Shown here piece by piece: positions 27,131-36,016 of a stretch of DNA of 64,000 nt (the first letter of the stretch is position 1; every line of letters starts with the position of its first letter). The position numbers and the translations under genes are program-made. The notes beneath the pieces were generated by a model that saw only the letters and a list, made by a program, of their open reading frames with translations, made no database searches and was not told the origin of the DNA. This DNA comes from Gammaproteobacteria bacterium (GTDB lineage: Bacteria; Pseudomonadota; Gammaproteobacteria; JACKNK01), in assembly GCA_024234955.1 (NCBI GenBank), contig JACKNK010000001.1, positions 682,001-746,000 of the forward strand, in the 5' to 3' direction.

Positions 27131-27835
27131 TCAAGCCAATTCGGCGGCAACGGCCTGGAGGGCAACTATCGGATCGGGCGCCTGGGTGATCGGACGACCG
27201 ATGACGAGATAACTCGAACCCGCTGCCATCGCCATCGCCGGAGTCATGATTCGCTTCTGGTCTCCCGCATCGGTACCGGCCGGACGGATACCCGGCGTGA
27301 CCAGGAGAAAATCCTTGCCGAGTTCGGCACGCAGCCGGGTGACTTCCAATGGCGAGCACACGACACCATCAAGCCCGGAACGTTTAGCAAGCAACGCCAG
27401 GCGGGTCACGGCTTGTTCCGGTGTGCCGATCACACCAATCGCTTCCAGGTCTTCCTGTGCCATGCTGGTCAACACGGTCACCCCAATCAACAGTGGTCGA
27501 TGCTGGCTGGAATCGATCGCATTTCGCGCTGCGTCAAGCATGCGTGGGCCGCCCGAAGCATGCACGTTGATCATCCAGACCCCCAATTGCGCGGCCGCTT
27601 TGCAGGCCTTGGCCACGGTAGTCGGGATGTCATGGTATTTGAGATCCAGAAACACGTCGAAACCCTGGGACACCAAGGCCTCGATCAACGCGGGACCCGC
27701 GCTGGTAAACAACTCCTTCCCGACTTTGAGGCGGCACAGTGTCGGACTGACACGACTCGCCAGCGCGAGGGCTTCATCGGCAGTGGGAAAATCGAGTGCG
27801 ACGATGACGCAGGGTTCTGACGACGTGGTGTTCAT
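27131..27835 (-). CDS. pyrF: Orotidine 5'-phosphate decarboxylase
   Basis: Final step of UMP synthesis. 234 residues; IVALDFPTADEAL at the N-terminus, the catalytic DLKYHDIPTTVAKA (Asp-Lys-Asp array), NVHASGGPRML and the phosphate-binding VTPGIRPAG and YLVIGRPITQAPDP. It follows lapB by 18 bases, the lapA-lapB-pyrF order seen in E. coli and relatives. Confidence 0.96.
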   Translation of the reverse strand: MNTTSSEPCVIVALDFPTADEALALASRVSPTLCRLKVGKELFTSAGPALIEALVSQGFDVFLDLKYHDIPTTVAKACKAAAQLGVWMINVHASGGPRMLDAARNAIDSSQHRPLLIGVTVLTSMAQEDLEAIGVIGTPEQAVTRLALLAKRSGLDGVVCSPLEVTRLRAELGKDFLLVTPGIRPAGTDAGDQKRIMTPAMAMAAGSSYLVIGRPITQAPDPIVALQAVAAELA

Positions 27836-27853
27836 GAAAATTCCGTTGGATTG

Positions 27854-29020
27854 TCAGGCAGGCACGATGCCAGGAATGGGCTTGATGGTGCTCCAGGATT
27901 TGCAGCTCGGGCAGTGCCAATGCATCTGTTTGCCTGCAAAACCGCAATTATTGCAACGATAGATCGGCCGGTCTGAAATCAGATTGGTCATCATTTCCCG
28001 CAGGATCATCAGATCGTCCCGAGCCCGACCCTCGACACTAGGCAGTTTGAGTTCAATGAGCCGTTTCAGCCCGGCAACGGAAGACTTGTTTCGCAGACAA
28101 CAGGTCACAAAGTCGATCGCGGCCTGGTTCCCTTCCTCGCGCTGAGTTAGATCTGCGAGCGCGAGCATCGGTGCGATGCCCTGACACCGGCTCATCATGT
28201 CCTTCAGATAGACGCGAAACTGATCCATTTCGCCGCGTTCGGTGAACGCATCCCGCAGTTTTTCCATGACCTCGCTGAGATAATCCAGGTCCTGCTCAGC
28301 GACCTGCTGATAGCTCTGGATTGCGGTCGGGTAATCTGCGCGTTCAAAAGCCATATCGCCTTGGAGGATGCTGGCCCGGACACAGGCGCTATCACTGGCA
28401 AAGGCCTTCTTCAACGCCGCATCTGCCGCGTCGAAATCGCCGTCCCGACGCGCGTTCTCCGCGATCTCACAATAGTAATGGGCGATCTGGCGATTTACCG
28501 ATACGCGCCCTTCATTCTCCAGGCGTCGCGCGAATTCGACCGCCCTGCCCCAATCTCTTTCCTGTTCGTAGATCGCCACCAAGGAACGAAGCGCAGACAC
28601 CACATGCAGCTTCATATCCAACAATTCGAGGAAGAGGCGCTCCGCCCGGTCAAACAAGCCGGCACGCATATAGTCTTCACCCAACTCCCTCAGCGCTTCT
28701 GCACGCTGGACCCGCGACAAGGTAGGACGCGCAATCAGATTCTGATGAATCCGGATGGCGCGATCGACTTCACCCCGACGACGAAACAGATTGCCCAAGG
28801 CCGCATGCGTTTCAACCGTATCGGAATCCACTTCAACCATCTTGATGAACACTTCGATCGCCTTATCCGGCTTATCGTTGAGCACATAATTCAGGCCCCG
28901 GAAGTAGTCCTGCCGCAGACTGGGCTGAGCGCCTGCAACCCGTTTACGGGTGTTTTTCCGCCCGATCCAGTAACCGGAGGCCGCCGCCGCCGGTAGTAGC
29001 AACCAGAACAGTTGCCACAT
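27854..29020 (-). CDS. lapB: Lipopolysaccharide assembly protein LapB (YciM)
   Basis: A 388-residue inner-membrane TPR protein that helps FtsH control LpxC turnover and so LPS synthesis. N-terminal anchor MWQLFWLLLPAAAASGYWIG, then TPR repeats (YFRGLNYVLNDKPDKAIEVF, HAALGNLFRRRGEVDRAIRI and more) and the C-terminal rubredoxin-like metal site YRCNNCGFAGKQMHWHCPSC. ATG 29020 gives the family N-terminus and follows the lapA stop by 5 bases. Confidence 0.94.
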   Translation of the reverse strand: MWQLFWLLLPAAAASGYWIGRKNTRKRVAGAQPSLRQDYFRGLNYVLNDKPDKAIEVFIKMVEVDSDTVETHAALGNLFRRRGEVDRAIRIHQNLIARPTLSRVQRAEALRELGEDYMRAGLFDRAERLFLELLDMKLHVVSALRSLVAIYEQERDWGRAVEFARRLENEGRVSVNRQIAHYYCEIAENARRDGDFDAADAALKKAFASDSACVRASILQGDMAFERADYPTAIQSYQQVAEQDLDYLSEVMEKLRDAFTERGEMDQFRVYLKDMMSRCQGIAPMLALADLTQREEGNQAAIDFVTCCLRNKSSVAGLKRLIELKLPSVEGRARDDLMILREMMTNLISDRPIYRCNNCGFAGKQMHWHCPSCKSWSTIKPIPGIVPA

Positions 29021-29025
29021 CGCCG

Positions 29026-29298
29026 TCACGGCTCCTGAACGGTCGTCGCGAGGCTGCGAGTCCGCTCGATACGCCGCAAGCGTCCCGCTTCGATTCGCGC
29101 CCGCACGCCCCATCCGAGACTGGCCAGCGTCCCAAGCAACGCGCCAATCAACAGCGTCACCATCAATAACAGCGAAAGAGGAACATCACGGACCAACAAA
29201 TAGAAATCAACACGCACAGGCTCCGCATTCAGAGTCGCAAAACTGACCCCAAGCAGGACGCAGATCAGAATCACGATTGCGTAAACGAGCTTGCGCAT
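29026..29298 (-). CDS. lapA: Lipopolysaccharide assembly protein LapA
   Basis: A 90-residue membrane protein with two spans (YAIVILICVLLGVSFATLNA and LLLMVTLLIGALLGTLASLG) and a basic cytoplasmic tail (RARIEAGRLRRIERTRSL). Partner of LapB, 5 bases upstream of it. About 180 bases separate it from ihfB, with no gene between. Confidence 0.9.
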   Translation of the reverse strand: MRKLVYAIVILICVLLGVSFATLNAEPVRVDFYLLVRDVPLSLLLMVTLLIGALLGTLASLGWGVRARIEAGRLRRIERTRSLATTVQEP

Positions 29299-29478
29299 AC
29301 CGCTCTCCAGGAAAGGGTCAACGGGTTGAAGGAATGCCGACAGGAATAACGTCGAATATCGACGCCAAGGCCACTAGCCAAGCAAGTTACAGGGGCCGAT
29401 GGGTTGCGCGCAAGCGCGCCCGGGTGACAGAAAATCACTGGGCGTTGAATAGGCCGCCAGTGCGCCGGGAAACCGCCG

Positions 29479-29763
29479 TCAGGTGCCGAGATCGACGCGC
29501 TCGCGGAGTTCCTTGCCCGGCTTGAAATGCGGGACATGCTTGCCCGGCAGCGAAACGGAAGCGCCGGTTTTTGGATTGCGGCCCTGGCGGGGCGCACGGT
29601 AATGCAGGGAAAAGCTGCCGAAACCACGAATTTCGATGCGCTCGCCTTCGGCCAGGGCGTGGCTCATCTGTTCCAGCAGACTCTTGACCGCAAGCTCGAC
29701 GTCTTTGAAAGCCAGATGGCTTTGACGGCTCGCCAGCACCTCGATCAATTCCGACTTGGTCAT
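29479..29763 (-). CDS. ihfB: Integration host factor beta subunit
   Basis: 94 residues from ATG 29763 (MTKSELIEVLASRQSHL), identical in length to E. coli IhfB. The DNA-bending arm is IEIRGFGSFSLHYRAPRQGR followed by NPKTGASVSLPGKHVPHFKP. Downstream of rpsA on the same strand, the conserved rpsA-ihfB order. The in-frame extension to 29829 is not needed. Confidence 0.96.
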   Translation of the reverse strand: MTKSELIEVLASRQSHLAFKDVELAVKSLLEQMSHALAEGERIEIRGFGSFSLHYRAPRQGRNPKTGASVSLPGKHVPHFKPGKELRERVDLGT

Positions 29764-29855
29764 GAGAACAGCTCTCCGAAATCCAAACGGGGAGGACGAT
29801 TCGATCTGATCCGAAAAGGCCGACGCCACCTTGCGTGACGCCGGCCTGGGCGGAA

Positions 29856-31535
29856 TCAGTCGTCCTTATTGGCCATCTGCTCCTTGAGCAGATCGCCCAA
29901 GGTCACGGCACCGCCGGTACCGGAACCACGGGTGTAGTCCTGAATGGCTTCGGCCTCTTCCTGTGCGTCCTTGGCCTTGATGGACAGGCTGATGGCGCGG
30001 TTCTTACGGTCGATACCGACGAACTTGGCTTCCACGCTATCGCCTTCCTTGAGCACGGTACGCGCATCATCGACGCGGTCACGGGCCAGATCGGAAGCAC
30101 GCAGGTAACCTTCAACGCCATCACCCAGATCGATGTTGGCACCCTTGGCGTCAACGGCGGTTACGGTGCCGTTGACGATGCTGCCCTTCGGGTTGGCGGC
30201 GGTGAAGTTCGCAAACGGATCCGAATCCATCTGCTTGATGCCCAGCGAGATGCGCTCCCGCTCCGGATCGACCGACAGCACCACGGCTTCGATCTCGTCC
30301 CCCTTCTTGAACTGATGGACGACTTCTTCGCCCTGATCCTGCCAGGAGATGTCAGAGAGGTGCACGAGGCCATCGATGTTGCCGTCGAGACCGACGAAGA
30401 TACCGAAATCGGTGATCGACTTGATCTTGCCGACGATCTTGTCGCCCTTGGCGTGGCTGCTGGCGAAATCGTCCCACGGATTGGGCATGCACTGCTTCAT
30501 ACCCAGGGAGATACGGCGACGCTCTTCATCAATGTCGAGCACCATGACTTCGGACTCATCACCGATGTTGACCAGCTTGGCCGGGTTGACGTTCTTGTTG
30601 GTCCAGTCCATTTCGGACAGGTGCACCAGACCTTCAACGCCCTCTTCGATCTCGACGAAGCAGCCGTAGTCGGTGATGTTGGTGACCTTGCCGAACAGAC
30701 GGGTGTTGACCGGGTAACGACGGGTGATGTCGACCCACGGATCCTCGCCCAGCTGCTTCAGACCCAGGGAGACGCGGTTGCGCTCGCGGTCGTACTTGAG
30801 CACCTTGACGTCGATTTCCTGGCCGATCTCGACCACTTCGGACGGATGCTTGACGCGCTTCCAGGCCATGTCGGTGATGTGCAACAGGCCATCGACGCCG
30901 CCCAGATCCACGAACGCACCGTAATCGGTAAGGTTTTTGACCACGCCCTTGAGCTGCATGCCCTCGGCGAGGTTTTCCAGCAGAGCCTCACGCTCGGCAC
31001 TGTATTCGGTCTCGACCACGGCACGGCGGGAGACAACGACATTGTTGCGACGGCGATCCAGCTTGATGACCTTGAACTCCAGGTCCTTGCCTTCGAGATA
31101 GGTGGTGTCGCGCACTGGGCGCACATCCACGAGCGAGCCGGGCAGGAAGGCGCGGATATCCCCGAGATCGACGGTGAAACCGCCCTTGACCTTGCCGGTG
31201 ATGATGCCGTTGACGTTCTCTTCGCTTTCGAACGCGGACTCCAGGCGGTCCCAAGCCTTGGCACGCTTGGCTTCCTCACGGGACAGCTTGGTTTCACCGA
31301 AGCCATCTTCGACCGACTTCAGCGCAACCTCAACCTGGTCGCCAACGGCGACTTCGATCTCGCCACGTTCATTCCGGAACTGATCGACAGGGATGATGCC
31401 CTCGGACTTCAAACCGGCGTGGACGACAACCACGTCGGAACGCACTTCGACCACCATACCGGTGACGATGGTGCCCGGGCGCATTTCCTGCTGGGCAAGA
31501 CTCTGTTCAAACAGTTCAGCAAAGCTTTCGCTCAT
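29856..31535 (-). CDS. rpsA: 30S ribosomal protein S1
   Basis: 559 residues with six S1 repeats, the full gammaproteobacterial architecture. Recognisable repeat openings are PGTIVTGMVVEVRSDVVVVH, GVVKNLTDYGAFVDLGGVDG, GKVTNITDYGCFVEIEEGVE, GKIKSITDFGIFVGLDGNID and GTVTAVDAKGANIDLGDGVE. It recruits structured mRNAs to the ribosome. Preceded by cmk with a terminator-like hairpin between them, so it probably also has its own promoter in the gap of about 160 bases. Confidence 0.98.
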   Translation of the reverse strand: MSESFAELFEQSLAQQEMRPGTIVTGMVVEVRSDVVVVHAGLKSEGIIPVDQFRNERGEIEVAVGDQVEVALKSVEDGFGETKLSREEAKRAKAWDRLESAFESEENVNGIITGKVKGGFTVDLGDIRAFLPGSLVDVRPVRDTTYLEGKDLEFKVIKLDRRRNNVVVSRRAVVETEYSAEREALLENLAEGMQLKGVVKNLTDYGAFVDLGGVDGLLHITDMAWKRVKHPSEVVEIGQEIDVKVLKYDRERNRVSLGLKQLGEDPWVDITRRYPVNTRLFGKVTNITDYGCFVEIEEGVEGLVHLSEMDWTNKNVNPAKLVNIGDESEVMVLDIDEERRRISLGMKQCMPNPWDDFASSHAKGDKIVGKIKSITDFGIFVGLDGNIDGLVHLSDISWQDQGEEVVHQFKKGDEIEAVVLSVDPERERISLGIKQMDSDPFANFTAANPKGSIVNGTVTAVDAKGANIDLGDGVEGYLRASDLARDRVDDARTVLKEGDSVEAKFVGIDRKNRAISLSIKAKDAQEEAEAIQDYTRGSGTGGAVTLGDLLKEQMANKDD

Positions 31536-31633
31536 GGGTACTCGATCCTTAATCCCCGAACAGGGATTGACGTCTAGTGCAGTATGACGACCCGTACTGG
31601 GCAGTACCGGGAAACAACTGCGGGTTGGTTAAA

Positions 31634-31666
31634 CAAAAAAAACCGGAGGACTGACGCCCATCCGGA
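31634..31666 (-). terminator. Terminator-like hairpin between cmk and rpsA
   Basis: On the minus strand a CCGGA/TCCGG stem with a 13-base loop is followed by eight T residues (A-run at 31635-31642). It would end or attenuate transcription leaving cmk before rpsA. The stem is short. Confidence 0.55.
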
Positions 31667-31694
31667 CCTGAAAAAACCTAATTTAATCAGCGCA

Positions 31695-32369
31695 CTACAA
31701 CGTCGCACTCATCAAACTCAGTACCTTGCGAACGACCTCATCGATCTCCAGATCGCTGGAATCGATGGTCAACGCATCGTCGGCGGGCTTGAGCGGCGAC
31801 ACGGCGCGTTGCGAATCGCGTGCATCGCGTTCGGCAATCTCATCCGCAAGGGCGCGCAAATTAGCACTAATTCCCTTGTCACTCAACTGCTTATAACGAC
31901 GCTTGGCGCGTTCTTCGGCGCTCGCGGTAAGGAACACCTTGGTATCGGCATCGGGAAACACCACCGTCCCCATGTCACGACCGTCGGCAACCAATCCCGG
32001 AGCACGGTGAAAGTCCCTCTGACGCTGAAGTAACGCCGCACGCACACCGGGAATTGCCGCGACCTTGGAGGCGGCATTACCAGCCTCCTCGCTGCGAATC
32101 GCATCACCGATGTCTTCGCCCGCCAAGACCACGCGCACTTCACCGGTGCCCGGATCGACGTCAAAACTCACCGGAAGCGTTGCGGCCAAAGCCGACACGG
32201 CGGCCTCATTATCGAGCGCAATACCGTCGCGCAAGGCCGCATGAGCGGTGATTCGATACAGCGCGCCGGAGTCGAGAAAATGCCAGCCTTTGATACTGGC
32301 GATGCGGGTTGCAACGGTGCCCTTGCCTGCCCCACTGGGACCATCGATCGTTAAAATCGGTACTGACAT
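31695..32369 (-). CDS. cmk: Cytidylate kinase
   Basis: Phosphorylates CMP and dCMP. 224 residues from ATG 32369: P-loop ILTIDGPSGAGKGTVATRI, GALYRITAHAALRDGIAL, the CMP-binding VADGRDMGTVVFPDA and the lid FLTASAEERAKRRYKQL. It sits 10 bases behind aroA in the conserved aroA-cmk-rpsA order. Confidence 0.96.
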   Translation of the reverse strand: MSVPILTIDGPSGAGKGTVATRIASIKGWHFLDSGALYRITAHAALRDGIALDNEAAVSALAATLPVSFDVDPGTGEVRVVLAGEDIGDAIRSEEAGNAASKVAAIPGVRAALLQRQRDFHRAPGLVADGRDMGTVVFPDADTKVFLTASAEERAKRRYKQLSDKGISANLRALADEIAERDARDSQRAVSPLKPADDALTIDSSDLEIDEVVRKVLSLMSATL

Positions 32370-32379
32370 CAATAAGTCC

Positions 32380-33696
32380 TTACTCGCTTGCCTCGATCTG
32401 CAGACCGACGCCGGACGCCAGACCCACATAGTTCGGGAATGAGGTATTCACATTCGCGCAGTCGTCGATGATCACCGCGCCATCCGCGACCAGGGCTGCC
32501 ATCGAAAATGCCATCGCGATACGGTGATCTTCGCGGGCATGGACCCGACCGCCGCGCATCGGTCCACCCTGAATGATCATGCCGTCAGGCGTTGGTACCG
32601 CGTCGATGCCCAGCAGTTGCAGACCATCGGCCATGACCTGAATACGATCGCTCTCCTTGACCCGCAGTTCTTCCGCGCCGGTAAGCACGGTCTCACCGTC
32701 CGCACAGGCGGCGGCAACGAACAGCACCGGAAATTCATCAATCGCCAGCGGTACCAGCGCTTCCGGGATTCGGATGCCCTTCAGCCTGGCCGCGCGCACA
32801 CGGATGTCGGCAACCGGCTCGCCGCCAACTTCGCGTTCATTGGCAACCGTCAGGTCGGCCCCCATCAGGCGCAGGATGTCGATCACCCCGGTGCGGGTAG
32901 GGTTCATCCCGACATGTTCGACGACCAGATCGGAACCGGTGGCGATACTCGCACCAACCAGAAAAAATGCCGCCGAGGAAATATCTGCCGGCACATCGAC
33001 GTCAGTCGCCGCCAGGCGTCCGCCACCATCAAGACAGATGGTGTTCCCTTCCCGGCGCACGTCGTAGCCAAAACCGCGCAACATGCGCTCGGTGTGGTCG
33101 CGCGTGGGCGCGGGCTCGGTCACACAGGTCCGGCCCTGTGCATACAGCCCGGCAAGCAGAACACAGGATTTAACCTGCGCACTCGCCATCGGCAGGGTGT
33201 AATCGATCGCCTTGAGCGCGCTGCCGCCTTTGATATGGAGCGGTGCGGTGCCCTTCTCGGCGGTATCGATCCGCGCCCCCATCAGGGCGAGCGGATTTGT
33301 GACCCGCGCCATCGGGCGACGCGACAACGAGGTATCGCCACTCAAGGTGCTATCGAATTCCTGTCCGGCCAGCAGCCCGGCCATCAGGCGCATCGAAGTC
33401 CCCGAATTCCCGAGATAGACATCGCCCGCCGGAGCCTTCAAGCCATCGACACCGACACCATTAATAGTGATGCGGCCAGCGTGCGGCCCATCGATATCCA
33501 CACCCATCGCGCGGAACGCACGCAAGGTATTGAGACTGTCCTCGCCTTCCAGAAAACCGCTGATATGGGTCACCCCGTCGGCCAGCGAGCCGAACATGAT
33601 CGAACGATGCGAGATGGACTTGTCACCAGGCACGCGAATGCGGCCGGTCAATGCGCCGCCGGGGGCGACGCGAAAGGTCAGATGTTCAACGGTCAT
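32380..33696 (-). CDS. aroA: 3-phosphoshikimate 1-carboxyvinyltransferase (EPSP synthase)
   Basis: Sixth step of the shikimate pathway. 438 residues with RIRVPGDKSISHRSIMFG near residue 19, the LGNSGTSMRLMAGLLAGQ loop, and the second-domain active site LRVKESDRIQVMADGLQLLG and REDHRIAMAFSMA. The NSGTS-type loop with Ala further on resembles class II enzymes, but I cannot assign a class by eye. Separated from upstream tyrA by a MITE-like element. Confidence 0.97.
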   Translation of the reverse strand: MTVEHLTFRVAPGGALTGRIRVPGDKSISHRSIMFGSLADGVTHISGFLEGEDSLNTLRAFRAMGVDIDGPHAGRITINGVGVDGLKAPAGDVYLGNSGTSMRLMAGLLAGQEFDSTLSGDTSLSRRPMARVTNPLALMGARIDTAEKGTAPLHIKGGSALKAIDYTLPMASAQVKSCVLLAGLYAQGRTCVTEPAPTRDHTERMLRGFGYDVRREGNTICLDGGGRLAATDVDVPADISSAAFFLVGASIATGSDLVVEHVGMNPTRTGVIDILRLMGADLTVANEREVGGEPVADIRVRAARLKGIRIPEALVPLAIDEFPVLFVAAACADGETVLTGAEELRVKESDRIQVMADGLQLLGIDAVPTPDGMIIQGGPMRGGRVHAREDHRIAMAFSMAALVADGAVIIDDCANVNTSFPNYVGLASGVGLQIEASE

Positions 33697-34013
33697 CGAG
33701 GGGCAGATGCCTCGGGCGGAAAAAAGGCGCGCATTTTACATGTCCACCCACCGAAGGCAAAAAAACTTCGTTCAATCCGGAAGTTAGAGACAGCAACGAC
33801 TTTAAACGCAGAAACACGGGGAACGCTTTTGCCGTTAGGGAACCTCTGATTGAATCAGGCACGGTTCAGCGGAATGGCTGAAATTGTCGCGTTCAAGGCG
33901 CGGAACGCAGGTAATAGCCGGTCTATTGCCAAGTTTCGCAACGCAGAAAGCGGCAATTTCAGGCTTCAGATATCCGTGAATGATTCGATCAGAGGTTCCT
34001 TAGGACACCTTGC
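33697..34013. other. Intergenic region between tyrA and aroA
   Basis: 317 bases, unusual because tyrA and aroA are tightly packed or fused in many relatives. About half is the MITE-like element at 33840-33999. The remaining 140 bases next to aroA are richer in A+T and may hold an aroA promoter; no clear -35/-10 pair is seen. Confidence 0.5.
33840..33999. mobile_element. MITE-like element with terminal inverted repeats and 5-bp target duplication
   Basis: The 160-base element has 18-base termini GAACCTCTGATTGAATCA and the reverse complement of TGATTCGATCAGAGGTTC, one mismatch. It is flanked by direct repeats TTAGG at 33835-33839 and 34000-34004. The interior continues as an imperfect palindrome (GCTGAAATTGTCGCG against CGGCAATTTCAGGC), so the transcript could fold end to end. 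No coding capacity. The parental insertion sequence is not in the window and the family is not assigned. Confidence 0.8.
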
Positions 34014-34886
34014 TCAGCCCACAAATCCGTCGCGTTCGGACTTGGCGCGGGCAAACAGTTCAAACAACGCCTCGCCATCACCGGCATCGATCATTTCCCG
34101 CATGACCGCCAGATCCCGGGTATAGAAATCCAGCATCTTGAGCAACGCGGTGCGATTGGAAAGACAGATGTCGCGCCACATGGTCGGGTCGCTGGAGGCA
34201 ATGCGGGTAAAGTCACGAAAACCGCCGGCGGCGTACGCGAAGATTTCGTCGTGGTCGTCGAGATTAGCGAGGGTGTCCACCAGACCGTAGGCCAGGATAT
34301 GCGGCAGATGACTGGTTGCGGCCAGCACCTCATCATGATGGGCAACGCCCATTTCGGTGACATGCGCACCGGTCCGTTCCCACATTGCCCGCACCTTGGA
34401 CAAGGCCTTGGGATCGGTGTTCGCGACCGGGGTAAGGATCACCCTACGCCCTTCATAGAGATCGGAAAACGAGGCCTCCACCCCGCTCCGCTCGGCGCCG
34501 GCAATCGGGTGACCGGGCACAAACCAATGCGGGATGCCGCCGCAGGCCGCTTCTACCGCCGCCACCACACTGGCCTTGGACGACCCAGCGTCGGTCACGA
34601 CCGCGCCTGGGCTCAACACCGGCGCGATGGCTCGAAACACATTCTCCATCGCTCCCAAAGGCACGGCGACAACCACCATATCCGCACCGGCGACTGCGGC
34701 TGACATGTCGGTATCGAAGCGATCGATGACACCCAGATCGACCGCACGTTGCAGATGATCTGCGTTGCGACTGCTGCCGACCACTTCATCGACTACCCCG
34801 GCTCGGCGCAAAGCCCGCGACAGCGAACCTCCAATCAGGCCGACGCCGATGATGGTCAGCCGTCGTAGGCGCAAATCGCTGCTCAC
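34014..34886 (-). CDS. tyrA: Prephenate dehydrogenase
   Basis: Tyrosine branch: oxidises prephenate (or arogenate) with NAD(P). 290 residues; Rossmann start LTIIGVGLIGGSLSRALRRA, TDAGSSKASVVAAVE, the active-site HPIAGAERSGVEASFSDLYE with the catalytic His, and HHDEVLAATSHLPHILAYGL. It overlaps the hisC stop (34883-34886). No fused chorismate mutase or ACT domain. Confidence 0.95.
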   Translation of the reverse strand: MSSDLRLRRLTIIGVGLIGGSLSRALRRAGVVDEVVGSSRNADHLQRAVDLGVIDRFDTDMSAAVAGADMVVVAVPLGAMENVFRAIAPVLSPGAVVTDAGSSKASVVAAVEAACGGIPHWFVPGHPIAGAERSGVEASFSDLYEGRRVILTPVANTDPKALSKVRAMWERTGAHVTEMGVAHHDEVLAATSHLPHILAYGLVDTLANLDDHDEIFAYAAGGFRDFTRIASSDPTMWRDICLSNRTALLKMLDFYTRDLAVMREMIDAGDGEALFELFARAKSERDGFVG

Positions 34887-35977
34887 AAGGCCACGTCCAG
34901 CGCCGACAACAGGCGCGCATTCTGGTCCGGCAGGCCGATCGACACCCGCAGATGATTGGGCATGCCGTAATTCCCGACGGGACGGACGATCACGCCCTCG
35001 CGCAGAAGCGCCTCGAACACCGGGCCGGCCGGCCGGGCGACATCGACACAGACAAAGTTACCGACCGACGGGATATGGCCAAAACCCCGCGCCGCAAAAC
35101 CCGAAACCAGCTGTTTCATGCCCGCCCGGTTCAACTCGGCACTGCGTTGCAGATGGTCAACATCGCCCAGCGCCGCCGACGCCGCGACCATCGCGACCTG
35201 ATTGACATTGAACGGCTGGCGAACCCGATTGAGCATGTCCGCAACGGCGGGGGCCGAGACCGCAAAACCGACCCGCAGCCCGGCCAGCGCATAGGCTTTG
35301 GAGAACGTCCGGGTGACGACCAGGTTCGGGAATTCCGCAACCCAGTCGAGCGCACTCGCATATTCCGCCTCATCCACGTACTCGACGTACGCCTCATCGA
35401 CCACCACCAGAACGTCCGGCGGCAAGTCGGCGATAAAGGCTCGCAGGGCATCGCGCTTCAGCCAGGTGCCGGTGGGATTGTTCGGGTTCGCAATGAACAC
35501 CACCCGCGTATCCGTGCCGACCAGCGCACGCATCGCAGCGAGGTCATGGCCGTAATCGATGGCCTTGGCCACACGTGCGGTCGCACCGACCGCCTGCGTC
35601 GAAATCGGATAGACCGCGAACGCGTATTCGGAGAACACCGCCTCACGACCCGGCCCCAGATAGGCACGCGCAATCAGGTCCAGGACATCGTTGGAACCGT
35701 TGCCCAGGGTGATCTGCCTCAAACCAACGCCGAATCGCTCGGCGATGGCCCGCTTCAGTTCGAAACCATTGCCATCCGGATACAGCGCGACGTCCTTCAG
35801 CGCCGACTGCATCGCCGTGCGCGCCGCCTCGCCCGGCCCCAACGGGTTCTCGTTGGACGCCAGCTTGACGATGTCCGACAGGCCCAGTTCGCGCTGCAGC
35901 TCGCTGATCGGCTTTCCCGGCTGATAAGGCGTCAAGCCTTGAGTCGCAGCAGTAGCAAGGGCGCGGTAATCACACAT
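34883..35977 (-). CDS. hisC: Histidinol-phosphate/aromatic aminotransferase HisC
   Basis: A 364-residue fold-type I PLP enzyme: KLASNENPLGPGEAARTAMQ, YPDGNGFELKRAIAERFGV, FIANPNNPTGTWL and VTRTFSKAYALAGLRVGFAV with the PLP lysine. In this pheA-hisC-tyrA context HisC2-type enzymes often transaminate aromatic ketoacids as well as imidazole acetol phosphate; which one dominates here is not visible. Its stop overlaps the tyrA start by 4 bases. Confidence 0.94.
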   Translation of the reverse strand: MCDYRALATAATQGLTPYQPGKPISELQRELGLSDIVKLASNENPLGPGEAARTAMQSALKDVALYPDGNGFELKRAIAERFGVGLRQITLGNGSNDVLDLIARAYLGPGREAVFSEYAFAVYPISTQAVGATARVAKAIDYGHDLAAMRALVGTDTRVVFIANPNNPTGTWLKRDALRAFIADLPPDVLVVVDEAYVEYVDEAEYASALDWVAEFPNLVVTRTFSKAYALAGLRVGFAVSAPAVADMLNRVRQPFNVNQVAMVAASAALGDVDHLQRSAELNRAGMKQLVSGFAARGFGHIPSVGNFVCVDVARPAGPVFEALLREGVIVRPVGNYGMPNHLRVSIGLPDQNARLLSALDVAL

Positions 35978-36016
35978 GGTAAGACTCGGGCGTCAGGCGA
36001 ACGGTGGCGTCGCAAT

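Noticed and set aside
29835..31577. 580-codon open frame on the plus strand opposite rpsA
   Set aside because: Antisense shadow of ribosomal protein S1, whose six repeats are unmistakable on the minus strand.
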